Shown here: positions 1 to 7,569 of the stretch, one piece after another
Numbering within the stretch: the first letter of the stretch is position 1
Layout: every line of letters starts with the position of its first letter
Assembly (NCBI RefSeq): GCF_029392095.1
Contig: NZ_CP113930.1
Span: 124,001-188,000 of the forward strand
DNA length: 64,000 nt
Direction of reading: 5' to 3'
From: Lactobacillus sp. ESL0700
GTDB lineage: Bacteria > Bacillota > Bacilli > Lactobacillales > Lactobacillaceae
Translations under genes and position numbers: made by a program
The notes under the pieces: generated by a model
What the model saw: only the letters and a program-made list of their open reading frames with translations
What the model was told of the DNA's origin: nothing
The model's database searches: none

Positions 1-2
1 GA

Positions 3-260
3 ATTGTAACAGATGACGACGACATGCAGGAGCCAATTTCGCCGATAGCGCAAGAAGAGAAGCCACTGACAGCCGCGGAAAAACGGGCACAAGTTGAACG
101 TGATGAAGCAAAGTCTAGTCAGCAGCTTCACGAAGAAATTTTGTCTAAAGCTAAGGAAAATGCGCAAAAGCATGCCGATTCTAACAGTCATCGGACATTG
201 CAGGATATGCAGGTAGAACCAGAAAAAGCACACTGGTGGCAACGATTTATTAATATGTAA
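3..260 (+). CDS. C-terminal end of an unrecognised protein (5' end outside window)
   Basis: The reading frame is open from the first bases of the window through a run of Asp codons into a charged, Ala/Glu/Lys/Gln-rich tail, so this is most likely the C-terminus of a longer protein rather than a 78-aa gene starting at the internal ATG at 24; no ribosome binding site precedes that ATG. The tail is predicted helical and hydrophilic and ends in an aromatic patch (HWWQRFINM). I cannot assign a family from this fragment. A strong terminator follows directly, so it closes its transcription unit. Confidence 0.55.
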   Translation: MVTDDDDMQEPISPIAQEEKPLTAAEKRAQVERDEAKSSQQLHEEILSKAKENAQKHADSNSHRTLQDMQVEPEKAHWWQRFINM

Positions 261-263
261 CAC

Positions 264-299
264 AAAAAACGGCTTTTAGTTAAAAGTCGTTTTTTCTTG
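264..299 (+). terminator. Rho-independent terminator
   Basis: A-rich/T-rich stem of about 15 bp (264-278 with 281-295) followed by T residues, directly after the stop codon at 260. Confidence 0.8.
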
Positions 300-372
300 T
301 TAAATTTAACTAAAATCTACGCCGTAAGTACCAACTTTGCGTTACAGTAGACGAATAGATAGGATGATTAAG

Positions 373-1488
373 TTGAAAAAAATCAAGCGACGCTACTGGA
401 TGGCGTTAATTATAGCAATTATTGGGTTAGTCTTAACAGCTTGCACCTATTTTGCAACTACAATTTATAGTAAAGATGATGTGGCGGTGATTACGGATCG
501 CACAATCAAGGATACCTTAGTGCAGAAAAATCGCGACGTGTACAACAATCACGATGAGACCAGAAAACAAATTTTGCACCTCAAGATTTTATCTGGCAAA
601 TATCGCGGTCGCACGTTTACAACACCTAATATTTATTATCCGTCACAGATGGTGACACAAAAATACCGCGCGGGACAGCGAGTTTTGGTCAGTATTAGGA
701 GCGGCGATCCCGCAATCAAGAACCCCAAGCGTGATTGGGTCTTGGTCTTGGCACTAACGGTAACAGTTGTCTTGATGGTCATCGTTGCAGGGAAGGAATC
801 ACTGGGCTTAGTTGTTTCCATGGCCTTGAGCTGGGTGCTTTTTTACCTTGTGATTATCTGTGATGTGAAGCTAAATGGTTCCTATATTATTCTGCTGTTT
901 GGCTTAGCAGATGTTGTCTTTTCCTTTTTCAGCTTGTTAATCGTTCAAGGACTTAATCGTAAAATGCTGGCAACATGGCTGGCGACTTTACTTGGGGTGT
1001 TTGTTTCCTTTGCACTCTGCTATTTAATTATGCACGTGACGGGAGAGTCAGAAATCAAGTACGAAACTGGCGACTACGCAACGCAAGATCCGCGCGGGAT
1101 TTTCTTAGCGCAAACCTTACTCGGCATCTTGGGTGCGGTCATGGATGAAGCAACGGACATCATTTCTAGTTTGTACGAGTTGGTTCAGACTAAGAAGGAT
1201 TTAACGGCTAAGCAAATGATAATGAGTGGTCGAACAATGGGCCAGGAAATCATGGGTCCACTAATTAATGTTTTGGTATTGATTTTTATGTCAGAGGCGC
1301 TGCCCATGACAATTATCTATTTGCGTGACAATAACAGTCTAAACTCGGCTTTTGGCTTTACCTTGTCGTTAGGGGTAACACAAAGCGTCATTTCCGCAAT
1401 TGGAATTGTATTAACGGTCGTCTTTGCGACCGGCTGCAGCCTACTGTTTTTAGAAGATAAAAAATGGAAGGCGGGGACTGACAAATGA
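373..1488 (+). CDS. YibE/F-like family membrane protein (first of pair)
   Basis: Multi-pass membrane protein of the YibE/F-like family; molecular function is not established. It has an N-terminal membrane segment ending in LTACTYFATTIYS, an extracytoplasmic domain of roughly 90 residues with an OB-like beta pattern, then several membrane helices and the family-typical acidic stretch GAVMDEATDIISS. Start choice: the frame is open back to a TTG at 337 and an ATG at 364, but only the TTG at 373 has a Shine-Dalgarno-like AGGA at proper distance, giving 371 aa. It overlaps the next gene by an ATGA junction, so the two are translationally coupled. The pair probably forms one membrane complex. Confidence 0.75.
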   Translation: MKKIKRRYWMALIIAIIGLVLTACTYFATTIYSKDDVAVITDRTIKDTLVQKNRDVYNNHDETRKQILHLKILSGKYRGRTFTTPNIYYPSQMVTQKYRAGQRVLVSIRSGDPAIKNPKRDWVLVLALTVTVVLMVIVAGKESLGLVVSMALSWVLFYLVIICDVKLNGSYIILLFGLADVVFSFFSLLIVQGLNRKMLATWLATLLGVFVSFALCYLIMHVTGESEIKYETGDYATQDPRGIFLAQTLLGILGAVMDEATDIISSLYELVQTKKDLTAKQMIMSGRTMGQEIMGPLINVLVLIFMSEALPMTIIYLRDNNSLNSAFGFTLSLGVTQSVISAIGIVLTVVFATGCSLLFLEDKKWKAGTDK

Positions 1489-2246
1489 GTACATTAATGG
1501 CACTGATTATCGTGTTGGCAGTCTTAATGACGCTAATTGGTGGTGAAACTGGTATTCGCAGCTTCTTTAGTGTATTAATTAATACACTGCTGCTGATTTT
1601 GCTAGCGATTTTTATTTCGTGGGGGATCAGTATTCCTGTCTTGATTTTGATATTTATTCCGTTAAAATTAGTAACAATTATCTATTTAGGCACTCATGAT
1701 TATCAAGTTGCTAAAAATTCATTTTATTCAGCGTTAATTGTTTGTCTAATTGATAGTTGTCTGATTTTAGGCTTTGAATGGTTGGCGCAAGCTGCAGGAC
1801 TAGGGCCTGAAGCTGGTGAGGTCCTAGTTGGGCTATCACAAATGCCGGGGTTGAGTTACCCGTTGATTGCAGTTGCAGTGGCAATCTTTTCGACATTAGG
1901 TGCGGTCGCGGAAGCCGCGGTGGCAATGAGTTCAGGTCTATTAGAAATCAAAAAGCACAATCCTGATATTAGTCAACACGAGTTATTAACTAGCGGCGGT
2001 AAAATCGGCAGAGATGTATTGGGGACGGCAATGAACACCATTTTGTTTGGGATGTTCGGCAGTTTCCTTTCATTATTCTTATGGTATTTCCGCTTGCATT
2101 ACACGCTGGGTGAAGTGCTAAATGAAAAATTATTCGTCAATGAAGCGTTAATTATTATGTATTCGCTAATTGGTGTCTTATTAACCGTTCCGCTGTCAAC
2201 TGCCTTTTTGGCACGAGGAATGGCAAAACGTGAGGTGAAAAAATGA
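1485..2246 (+). CDS. YibE/F-like family membrane protein (second of pair)
   Basis: 253-aa protein, almost entirely hydrophobic helices, homologous in its C-terminal half to its upstream neighbour: compare LGAVAEAAVAMSSGLLEIKK here with the GAVMDEATDIISS stretch there, and GRDVLGTAMNTILFGMFGS with GQEIMGPLINVLVLIFMSE. Split YibE/YibF pairs encoded side by side are common in lactobacilli and streptococci. The start overlaps the upstream stop (ATGA) and its own end overlaps the hydrolase start, so the three genes form a tight operon. The function is unknown; transport of a small solute is only a guess. Confidence 0.75.
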   Translation: MSTLMALIIVLAVLMTLIGGETGIRSFFSVLINTLLLILLAIFISWGISIPVLILIFIPLKLVTIIYLGTHDYQVAKNSFYSALIVCLIDSCLILGFEWLAQAAGLGPEAGEVLVGLSQMPGLSYPLIAVAVAIFSTLGAVAEAAVAMSSGLLEIKKHNPDISQHELLTSGGKIGRDVLGTAMNTILFGMFGSFLSLFLWYFRLHYTLGEVLNEKLFVNEALIIMYSLIGVLLTVPLSTAFLARGMAKREVKK

Positions 2247-3058
2247 AGATAGAAGATAAAACGTTAACTAACTTTAATGGCCGTGAATTTAAAATTCATA
2301 CTTATACTCTGGGAGATATTGGTGAGTTAGTCACAGCGAAGCGACCACTAGCCGTAGTAATTCCTGGTGGTAGTTTTGACCATTTGTCTAAACGTGAAGG
2401 TGAGCCAGTTGCTTTGGCCTTCAATAACCGCGGCTTCAATAGTGTTGTCATGGATTATAACTTGGTCCAAGATGATGGCGATATTTATCCCGACGCTGGG
2501 CTAGATGTCTTAGCGACGATTAAATATTATCGCGAGCATGCGGCGGAATATCAGATTGATCCAGAAAAAATAGTCACAATTGGCTTTTCTGCTGGTGGTC
2601 ACGTTGCCAGCATTGCCAATGACTTTGCGACTTCAAGTAAGTATCAAGCAAAGTACAACTTTGCTTGTCAGGACGTTGTTCCTAACAAAACAATCTTGGG
2701 TTATCCGTTGATTGACGTTAATAAAATTGGCTTTGATGTCCCTGATGATGAGGAAAGTATGGTGCCAGAGGATAAATATCTTCAGGATAGTGCGTTGAGT
2801 GTTACACGTGAAACGCCAGCAACTTTTATTTTTCATGCGTGGGATGATCCCGTTGTATTAGTCACCAATACCTTGGAATATGCGGCAGCACTGCATGCTC
2901 AAGGTGTGCCATGTGAAGTTCATCTTTTCAATCGGGGTGGGCACGGCTTTTCACTGGCACGAGGCGACATGGTAACCAAGGGTCGTGAATGGCAGGAAAA
3001 TCCGCACGCGGGACATTGGTTTAACTTAGCGCAAGAGTGGCTGACAAGTGAATGGTAA
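2243..3058 (+). CDS. Alpha/beta hydrolase (BD-FAE/esterase-like)
   Basis: 271-aa cytoplasmic alpha/beta hydrolase without signal peptide. The nucleophile elbow GFSAGGH places the catalytic Ser at residue 116; the acid is probably Asp201 in HAWDDP and the His is His234 in GGHGF. An oxyanion-hole segment VVIPGGSF lies near residue 40. The family includes acetyl-xylan/feruloyl-type esterases and small-ester hydrolases; the substrate is not visible. It is coupled by ATGA overlap to the YibE/F-like pair, which suggests that it handles a compound related to that membrane complex, but this is inference. Its last codons overlap, in another frame, the relic of hicA. Confidence 0.85.
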   Translation: MKIEDKTLTNFNGREFKIHTYTLGDIGELVTAKRPLAVVIPGGSFDHLSKREGEPVALAFNNRGFNSVVMDYNLVQDDGDIYPDAGLDVLATIKYYREHAAEYQIDPEKIVTIGFSAGGHVASIANDFATSSKYQAKYNFACQDVVPNKTILGYPLIDVNKIGFDVPDDEESMVPEDKYLQDSALSVTRETPATFIFHAWDDPVVLVTNTLEYAAALHAQGVPCEVHLFNRGGHGFSLARGDMVTKGREWQENPHAGHWFNLAQEWLTSEW

Positions 3059-3122
3059 TCAAGATCTTGGTAATGGACTTGAGCGTAAAATCCTTAAAGA
3101 AGCAGGGCTAAATAAGCCCTAA
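3051..3122 (+). pseudogene. hicA toxin remnant (C-terminal fragment)
   Basis: In the +3 frame relative to the hydrolase the sequence reads NGNQDLGNGLERKILKEAGL followed by NKP and a stop. The GLERKILKEAGL ending after an HGN-like turn is the typical C-terminus of HicA mRNA interferases. Only about 23 codons remain; upstream the frame is closed by a TGA inside the hydrolase gene, so the RNA-binding helix and catalytic His are gone. It lies just upstream of hicB in the usual hicA-hicB order, so the toxin half of the module has been lost, probably by a deletion that joined it to the hydrolase 3' end. Confidence 0.6.
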
Positions 3123-3127
3123 TTTTT

Positions 3128-3162
3128 ACGCAAAGTTGATAATTAATCACTTTGCGTTTTTT
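3128..3162 (+). terminator. Hairpin with T-run between hicA relic and hicB
   Basis: Nine-bp stem ACGCAAAGT (3128-3136) with ACTTTGCGT (3149-3157), followed by TTTTT. It ends about 16 nt before the hicB start and just before its Shine-Dalgarno sequence, so it could terminate readthrough from the hydrolase operon or act as an attenuating structure for hicB. Confidence 0.55.
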
Positions 3163-3178
3163 GAAAGGAGAAGGCTTT

Positions 3179-3583
3179 ATGAGTGAAAAAACTAAGTTAT
3201 TTTTAGTTTATCCTGCAATTTTTACACCAGAAGATAACGGTGGTTACTTAATTGAATTTCCTGACATTCAAGGTGCTTTTACTGGAATCAATACGGATAA
3301 TATTTCTTATGGAATTGAGATGGCTGAGGAAGCTCTAGGATTAACTTTAGCTGACTATATTGAAAGTGGTGATCCGATTAACTCTCCTTCAAAAATAGAG
3401 GAGCTTAAAGTCCCTGATGGTTCTTTTGCGACTTTAATTAGGACAAATGTGTCAATGTACTTAAACAATGATAAGTTAGTAAAAAAGACGTTGACTATTC
3501 CCCAGTGGGCTGATCGTAAAGCTAAAAAATTAAAATTAAATTTTTCATCATTATTGACTAACGCCATTTTGCAAGAAAAATAA
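3179..3583 (+). CDS. hicB: HicB family antitoxin (orphan)
   Basis: 134-aa protein with the HicB fold: a partially degraded RNase H-like N-terminal domain (YPAIFTPEDNGGYLIEFPDI, then GINTDNISYGIEMAEEAL) and a C-terminal DNA-binding part (PQWADRKAKKLKLNFSSLL) resembling a ribbon-helix-helix/HTH. The start at 3179 is chosen because GAAAGGAGAAGG lies 6-8 nt upstream; the frame is open to an earlier codon at 3152 that has no such site. HicB normally neutralises the HicA mRNA interferase and represses the operon. Here the partner survives only as a C-terminal scrap, so this is an orphan antitoxin that may still repress or cross-neutralise another HicA. Confidence 0.85.
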   Translation: MSEKTKLFLVYPAIFTPEDNGGYLIEFPDIQGAFTGINTDNISYGIEMAEEALGLTLADYIESGDPINSPSKIEELKVPDGSFATLIRTNVSMYLNNDKLVKKTLTIPQWADRKAKKLKLNFSSLLTNAILQEK

Positions 3584-3622
3584 TATTCATGTCAATTTAA
3601 TAGTAATAAGTATAATTACACT

Positions 3623-3655
3623 AAAGTAGTGAGCAATTAGCCCACTATTTTTTGT
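3623..3655 (+). terminator. Terminator after hicB
   Basis: Stem AAAGTAGTG/CACTATTTT with a TTTTTTG tail, about 40 nt after the hicB stop. Confidence 0.6.
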
Positions 3656-3659
3656 TTTA

Positions 3660-3798
3660 AGCAAAATCGAAAATTGCAATATTAAGTTGAACACATGTAT
3701 TAATTAATTTGATGGATGCAATCTTGATGTTCAAATAATTCATCTGGTGTGTGATAAGCCAAGATCTTTTGCAATAAGTTAATACACCATTTTTCAAT
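3660..3798 (-). mobile_element. IS30-family insertion sequence remnant (transposase 3' end)
   Basis: On the minus strand one frame (3798 to 3700) reads IEKWCINLL, then QKILAYHTPDELFEHQD, and a stop; the RPRKxLGYxTPxELF signature near the end of IS30-family transposases is recognisable. It is followed by GTGTTCAACTTAATATTGCA, which resembles the terminal repeat region of lactobacillar IS30 elements. The N-terminal and catalytic parts are missing and the flanking sequence up to 3950 shows no transposase. It sits next to the broken hicA, so transposition may have caused that damage. The call rests on motif recall, not a search. The rest of 3800-3950 holds only the promoter region of the next gene. 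Confidence 0.5.
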
Positions 3799-3950
3799 CG
3801 TATAAATTTACGTGTCATCTGTATTCCAGCTGAAAGTGAAATCAAAGTAATCATAATATATTTTCTGGAATTATTTAAGCTAAGGACTTGCAATTTTTGC
3901 CAGAGGGTATATAATGCAAATATTTATATCGAAAGAAAGGACATGATTTT

Positions 3951-4220
3951 TTGAAGTTATTAAAGATAAAACTATTGACAGCAATTAATGGCTTACTGAC
4001 AGTGAGCAGTTTAATCATGTTGTTCTTTGGGTTATGCAATCAAGTTAATGAGTCAAGCAACTTTTTAGCAGACGAGCAAACAATCGCTAATAATGCTAAC
4101 TTAATCATCTGTATGGCAGTAATCGCCATGATGATTTTCGGGTTTGCCTTCTTCGCAAGTTGGATTAAAACGAGAAAAGTTGAGGCTCATTTATTACGGC
4201 ACAGGACGCACAGAGCGTAA
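3951..4220 (+). CDS. Small membrane protein, unknown function
   Basis: 89 aa, with two predicted membrane helices: LLTAINGLLTVSSLIMLFFG near the N-terminus and LIICMAVIAMMIFGFAFFAS near the C-terminus, and a basic tail (KTRKVEAHLLRHRTHRA). The start is a TTG placed about 10 nt after AGAAAGGA; an ATG at 3942 is closed by a TGA after two codons. It is followed by its own terminator and stands alone. I do not recognise a family. Confidence 0.6.
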   Translation: MKLLKIKLLTAINGLLTVSSLIMLFFGLCNQVNESSNFLADEQTIANNANLIICMAVIAMMIFGFAFFASWIKTRKVEAHLLRHRTHRA

Positions 4221-4232
4221 AATGATTAAGCA

Positions 4233-4271
4233 AAAAAGCTGCATTTCCAAGTAGGGAAGTGCAGTTTTTTG
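4233..4271 (+). terminator. Terminator
   Basis: Stem CTGCATTTCC/GGAAGTGCAG with one G-U pair, flanked by A-run and TTTTTTG. Confidence 0.75.
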
Positions 4272-4307
4272 TTTCGTAAAAATAATCAAATATGAATACT
4301 TAGTTAT

Positions 4308-4347
4308 AAAAAAAGCAACCTAGTTAATTGCTAAGTTGCTTTTTATT
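4308..4347 (-). terminator. Terminator, probably bidirectional
   Basis: AAAAAGCAAC/GTTGCTTTTT stem with A-run on one side and T-run on the other; it lies 24 nt beyond the stop codon of the minus-strand secreted protein gene. Confidence 0.75.
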
Positions 4348-4370
4348 GAGGGAATTAATAAAAATTCTAT

Positions 4371-4724
4371 TTAATACCAACTGTGAGCTAACCAAAATCT
4401 TTTAGCGTTAACCCATGAACCATAGCGACTGTAAACATAGTTGTCGGCAGTTTTATCTTGGTTCTTTTTCGAATAATTGCCGTGTAAGTAGCTGATGTTT
4501 AATTGATACTTACCGTAACAAGAACCATTTCTTGCGGAATAGTTACCACCGGACTCTTGCATCGCAATCCAATTTTTAGCTGCTTTTTCAGTTTTGGATA
4601 ATTTGCGAGCAGCTTGAACAGTTTGCGAAGTGTTGCCAGTTGTTGTTTGGATAACGGCAGTAAAGCTGCATGCCAGCGCTAAAGCCGCGATTAATTTGTA
4701 GATAAAAGTTTTTGTTTTTTCCAT
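4371..4724 (-). CDS. Small secreted APF-like protein (lysozyme-fold C-terminal domain)
   Basis: 117-aa exported protein. Residues 1-38 are a signal peptide (KLIAALALACSFTAVIQ..., cleavage near VQAA). The mature part matches the C-terminal domain of aggregation-promoting factors and related surface proteins of lactobacilli: WIAMQESGGNYSARNGSCYG, YQLNISYLHGNYS and a closing YGSWVNAKRFWLAHSWY. In that family the Glu of ESGG is the presumed catalytic acid of a transglycosylase/lysozyme fold. Compared with full-length APF proteins the Ala/Gln-rich linker and LysM region are absent, so this is a minimal form. It is expressed as a single gene between terminators. Confidence 0.8.
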   Translation of the reverse strand: MEKTKTFIYKLIAALALACSFTAVIQTTTGNTSQTVQAARKLSKTEKAAKNWIAMQESGGNYSARNGSCYGKYQLNISYLHGNYSKKNQDKTADNYVYSRYGSWVNAKRFWLAHSWY

Positions 4725-4843
4725 TATAGTTATTCATTCCCCGTAATTCGTTAGTCTTTTTACTATTAGCTATAGTACACTAGCAATATTTCATTGCTGT
4801 TACAGAAATGACACATGGCCCTTACAATCAAGTTTTAATGTTA

Positions 4844-4891
4844 TTTTTGTACATTTTTGGTAGAATTTATAATAATGATTAATTCAGGAGG
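4844..4891 (+). promoter_or_regulatory. pepN promoter and ribosome binding site
   Basis: TATAAT at 4868-4873 with a weak TTTTTG or TTGTAC -35 about 15-18 nt upstream, and CAGGAGG at 4885-4891 ahead of the ATG at 4897. Confidence 0.6.
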
Positions 4892-4896
4892 CAATT

Positions 4897-7425
4897 ATGT
4901 CAGTAAAACATTTTTACGAAACTTTTCACCCAGAACATTACGATTTATTCATTGATGTTGACCGTGAAAAAAAGACAATAACTGGTACTTCAACCATTAC
5001 TGGTGAGGCACTTGAAGATACAATTTTAGTCAACCAAAAGTACATGAAGATTGCGTCAGTTAAAGAAGACGGCAAGGACGTGCCATTTACTGTTGATGAC
5101 GATAAAGAAGCAATTAAGATTGACTTAGGCAAGACAGGAACTGTTACAGTTGCGATTGCTTATAGTGCACCATTAACTGATACTATGATGGGAATTTATC
5201 CGTCATATTACATGCTTGATGGCGTTAAAAAGCAGATTATTGGTACTCAGTTTGAAACAACTGCCGCAAGACAGGCATTCCCATGTGTCGATGAGCCGGA
5301 AGCAAAAGCCACATTTAGCTTAGCAATTAAGTATGATGAACATGAAGGCGAAACAACGATTGCCAACATGCCAGAAATCAAAGTTGAAAATGGCGTGCAC
5401 TACTTTGAAAAGTCAGTGAGAATGTCCAGTTACTTGGTTGCCTTTGCCTTTGGTGAATTGCAATCCAAATTAACGGAAACTAAAGATGGCGTTAAGGTTG
5501 GGGTATTTGCTACTAAGGCCCACAAGGCTAAGGAATTAGACTTTGCCTTGGATATTGCTAAACGTGCAATTGAATTTTACGAAGAATTTTACCAAACCAA
5601 ATATCCGTTGGCACATTCATGGCAGTTGGCTTTGCCTGACTTTTCTGCAGGTGCAATGGAAAACTGGGGCTTAGTTACTTATCGTGAAGCCGCAATTTTA
5701 CTTGATCCAGACAATGCCACAGTTGAACAAAAGGGTTATGTTGCCAGTGTCATCACGCACGAGTTAGCTCACCAATGGTTCGGAGACCTCGTAACGATGA
5801 AATGGTGGGACGATCTATGGTTAAACGAAAGTTTTGCCAACATGATGATGTACTTATCAGTTGATGCAATGGAGCCTAGTTGGGATGTTTGGAACAACAT
5901 GTACCAGACTGGTGAAGTTCCGTTAGCTTTGAACCGGGATGCAACCGATGGTGTCCAATCAGTTCACGTTAATGTAGAACATCCAGCAGATATTGACTCA
6001 TTGTTTGATGGGGCAATTGTGTATGCCAAGGGTTCAAGAATGCTGGTTATGGTGCGTAAGTTATTGGGTGACGATGCTTTGCGTAAGGGCCTCAAGTACT
6101 ACTTTGATAACCATAAATTCGGCAATGCCACAGGTGATGATTTGTGGAACGCCTTGTCAACAGTAACCGATCTTGATATTGGTAAGATTATGCATACTTG
6201 GCTTGATCAGCCGGGTTACCCAGTTGTTAGCGCCCGCGTTGCTGATAACGGTCACTTATTGTTGAGCCAAAAGCAATTCTTTGTTGGTGAGGGTAAGGAA
6301 GTTGGCCGTACTTGGGCAATTCCACTAAATGCTAACTTTAAGGCTCCACAAATTATGACAGAGCAAGAAGTTGATTTGGGTGACTACAAGGCATTGCGCG
6401 CTGAAGCTGGTCATGCTTTACGTTTGAATGTTGGCAACAGTTCACACTTTATCGTTAACTACGATGAAACTCTGATGGCCGACATTATGAATGATTTGAG
6501 CAGCCTTAAGCCAGTTGATGAATTACAATTGTTGCAAGACTTAGGGTTATTGGCAGAAGGTAAGCAAATTTCTTACGCTGAAATTGTGCCATTATTACCA
6601 AAATTTGCAGGTTCTAAGTCAAATATCGTCATTAACTCGTTGTTTAGCTCTGCTAGACAGTTGCGCAAGTTTGTTACACCAAATTCAGCTGAAGAAAAGA
6701 ACTTGAAGTCCTTCTTCAATCAATTGTCAGCTAAGCAAGTTGAGCGTTTGGGCTGGGAAGTTAAGGCAGACGATAGTAGTGCTGACTTGCAAATGCGGCC
6801 AATTGAACTTTCTGCTGCTTTGTATGCAGATAATGAAAATGCAATTGCCACAGGACATGAGATTTTTGAAGCACATCAAGATGATCTGTCAGCTATTGAA
6901 GCATCTGTGCGGCCATACGTTTTGATTAATGAAGTCAAGAATTACAATGAGGCCGGCTTAGTTGCCCGCTTAATTAAGGAATACCAAACAGTAGTTGATC
7001 CTTATTACAAGGCTGACTTGCTTTCAGCAGTTACCAGCACCAAGAATGCTGACGAAATCAAGCAAATTGTTACTGACTTTGAAGATGCTGATGTAATCAA
7101 GCCACAAGATTTGCGGACATGGTACTACAATATCTTGGGTAACCCATTGGGTGAACAAGCTGCTTGGGACTGGCTTCGTGATGAGTGGTCATGGCTGGAG
7201 AAGACAGTTGGCGGCGATATGGAATTTACCACTTACATCACCGTTACCTCGAGAGTATTCCATACACCAGAACGACTTGCCGAGTTTAAAGCCTTCTTTG
7301 AGCCTAAGGTTGACCAACCGGGCTTGGGCCGTGAAATCAACATGGACACTAGAGTAATTGCCACTAAGGCAGACTTAGTTGAAGCAGAAAAAGATGCTGT
7401 CAATCAGGCAATTAAAGAAGCATAG
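4897..7425 (+). CDS. pepN: Aminopeptidase N (M1 family zinc metallopeptidase)
   Basis: 842-aa cytosolic broad-specificity aminopeptidase that removes N-terminal residues from imported peptides. The exopeptidase motif GAMEN is at residues 252-256; the zinc site is HELAH at 288-292 with the third ligand Glu311 in WLNESFA. The N-terminal beta-saddle domain starts at residue 5 and a long alpha-helical C-terminal domain follows residue ~450. Length and lack of signal peptide match lactobacillar PepN. It is monocistronic, with its own promoter and terminator, and sits next to a peptide transporter gene, which fits the proteolytic nutrition of these bacteria. Confidence 0.97.
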   Translation: MSVKHFYETFHPEHYDLFIDVDREKKTITGTSTITGEALEDTILVNQKYMKIASVKEDGKDVPFTVDDDKEAIKIDLGKTGTVTVAIAYSAPLTDTMMGIYPSYYMLDGVKKQIIGTQFETTAARQAFPCVDEPEAKATFSLAIKYDEHEGETTIANMPEIKVENGVHYFEKSVRMSSYLVAFAFGELQSKLTETKDGVKVGVFATKAHKAKELDFALDIAKRAIEFYEEFYQTKYPLAHSWQLALPDFSAGAMENWGLVTYREAAILLDPDNATVEQKGYVASVITHELAHQWFGDLVTMKWWDDLWLNESFANMMMYLSVDAMEPSWDVWNNMYQTGEVPLALNRDATDGVQSVHVNVEHPADIDSLFDGAIVYAKGSRMLVMVRKLLGDDALRKGLKYYFDNHKFGNATGDDLWNALSTVTDLDIGKIMHTWLDQPGYPVVSARVADNGHLLLSQKQFFVGEGKEVGRTWAIPLNANFKAPQIMTEQEVDLGDYKALRAEAGHALRLNVGNSSHFIVNYDETLMADIMNDLSSLKPVDELQLLQDLGLLAEGKQISYAEIVPLLPKFAGSKSNIVINSLFSSARQLRKFVTPNSAEEKNLKSFFNQLSAKQVERLGWEVKADDSSADLQMRPIELSAALYADNENAIATGHEIFEAHQDDLSAIEASVRPYVLINEVKNYNEAGLVARLIKEYQTVVDPYYKADLLSAVTSTKNADEIKQIVTDFEDADVIKPQDLRTWYYNILGNPLGEQAAWDWLRDEWSWLEKTVGGDMEFTTYITVTSRVFHTPERLAEFKAFFEPKVDQPGLGREINMDTRVIATKADLVEAEKDAVNQAIKEA

Positions 7426-7440
7426 GTTTTGATTAAAATT

Positions 7441-7479
7441 AAAGAGCATTACTTTTTTAAGGAGTAATGCTCTTTTTTT
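7441..7479 (+). terminator. Terminator after pepN
   Basis: Perfect 12-bp stem AAAGAGCATTAC/GTAATGCTCTTT followed by T-run. Confidence 0.85.
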
Positions 7480-7569
7480 GCTCATTGTGAGTATAAGATT
7501 TAATTTTTATTAACATTAGCTGTATAATTGTAAGGTACAGCTTAAATTAAAGGGGTTTAATTTTCATTA

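Noticed and set aside
24..260. 78-aa complete gene starting at ATG 24
   Set aside because: No RBS upstream and the frame is open to the window edge, so it is better read as the end of a longer gene.
3657..3893. 78-aa minus-strand ORF
   Set aside because: The IS30-like residues lie in a different frame; this frame has no RBS and no recognisable motif. Kept only as part of the IS remnant.
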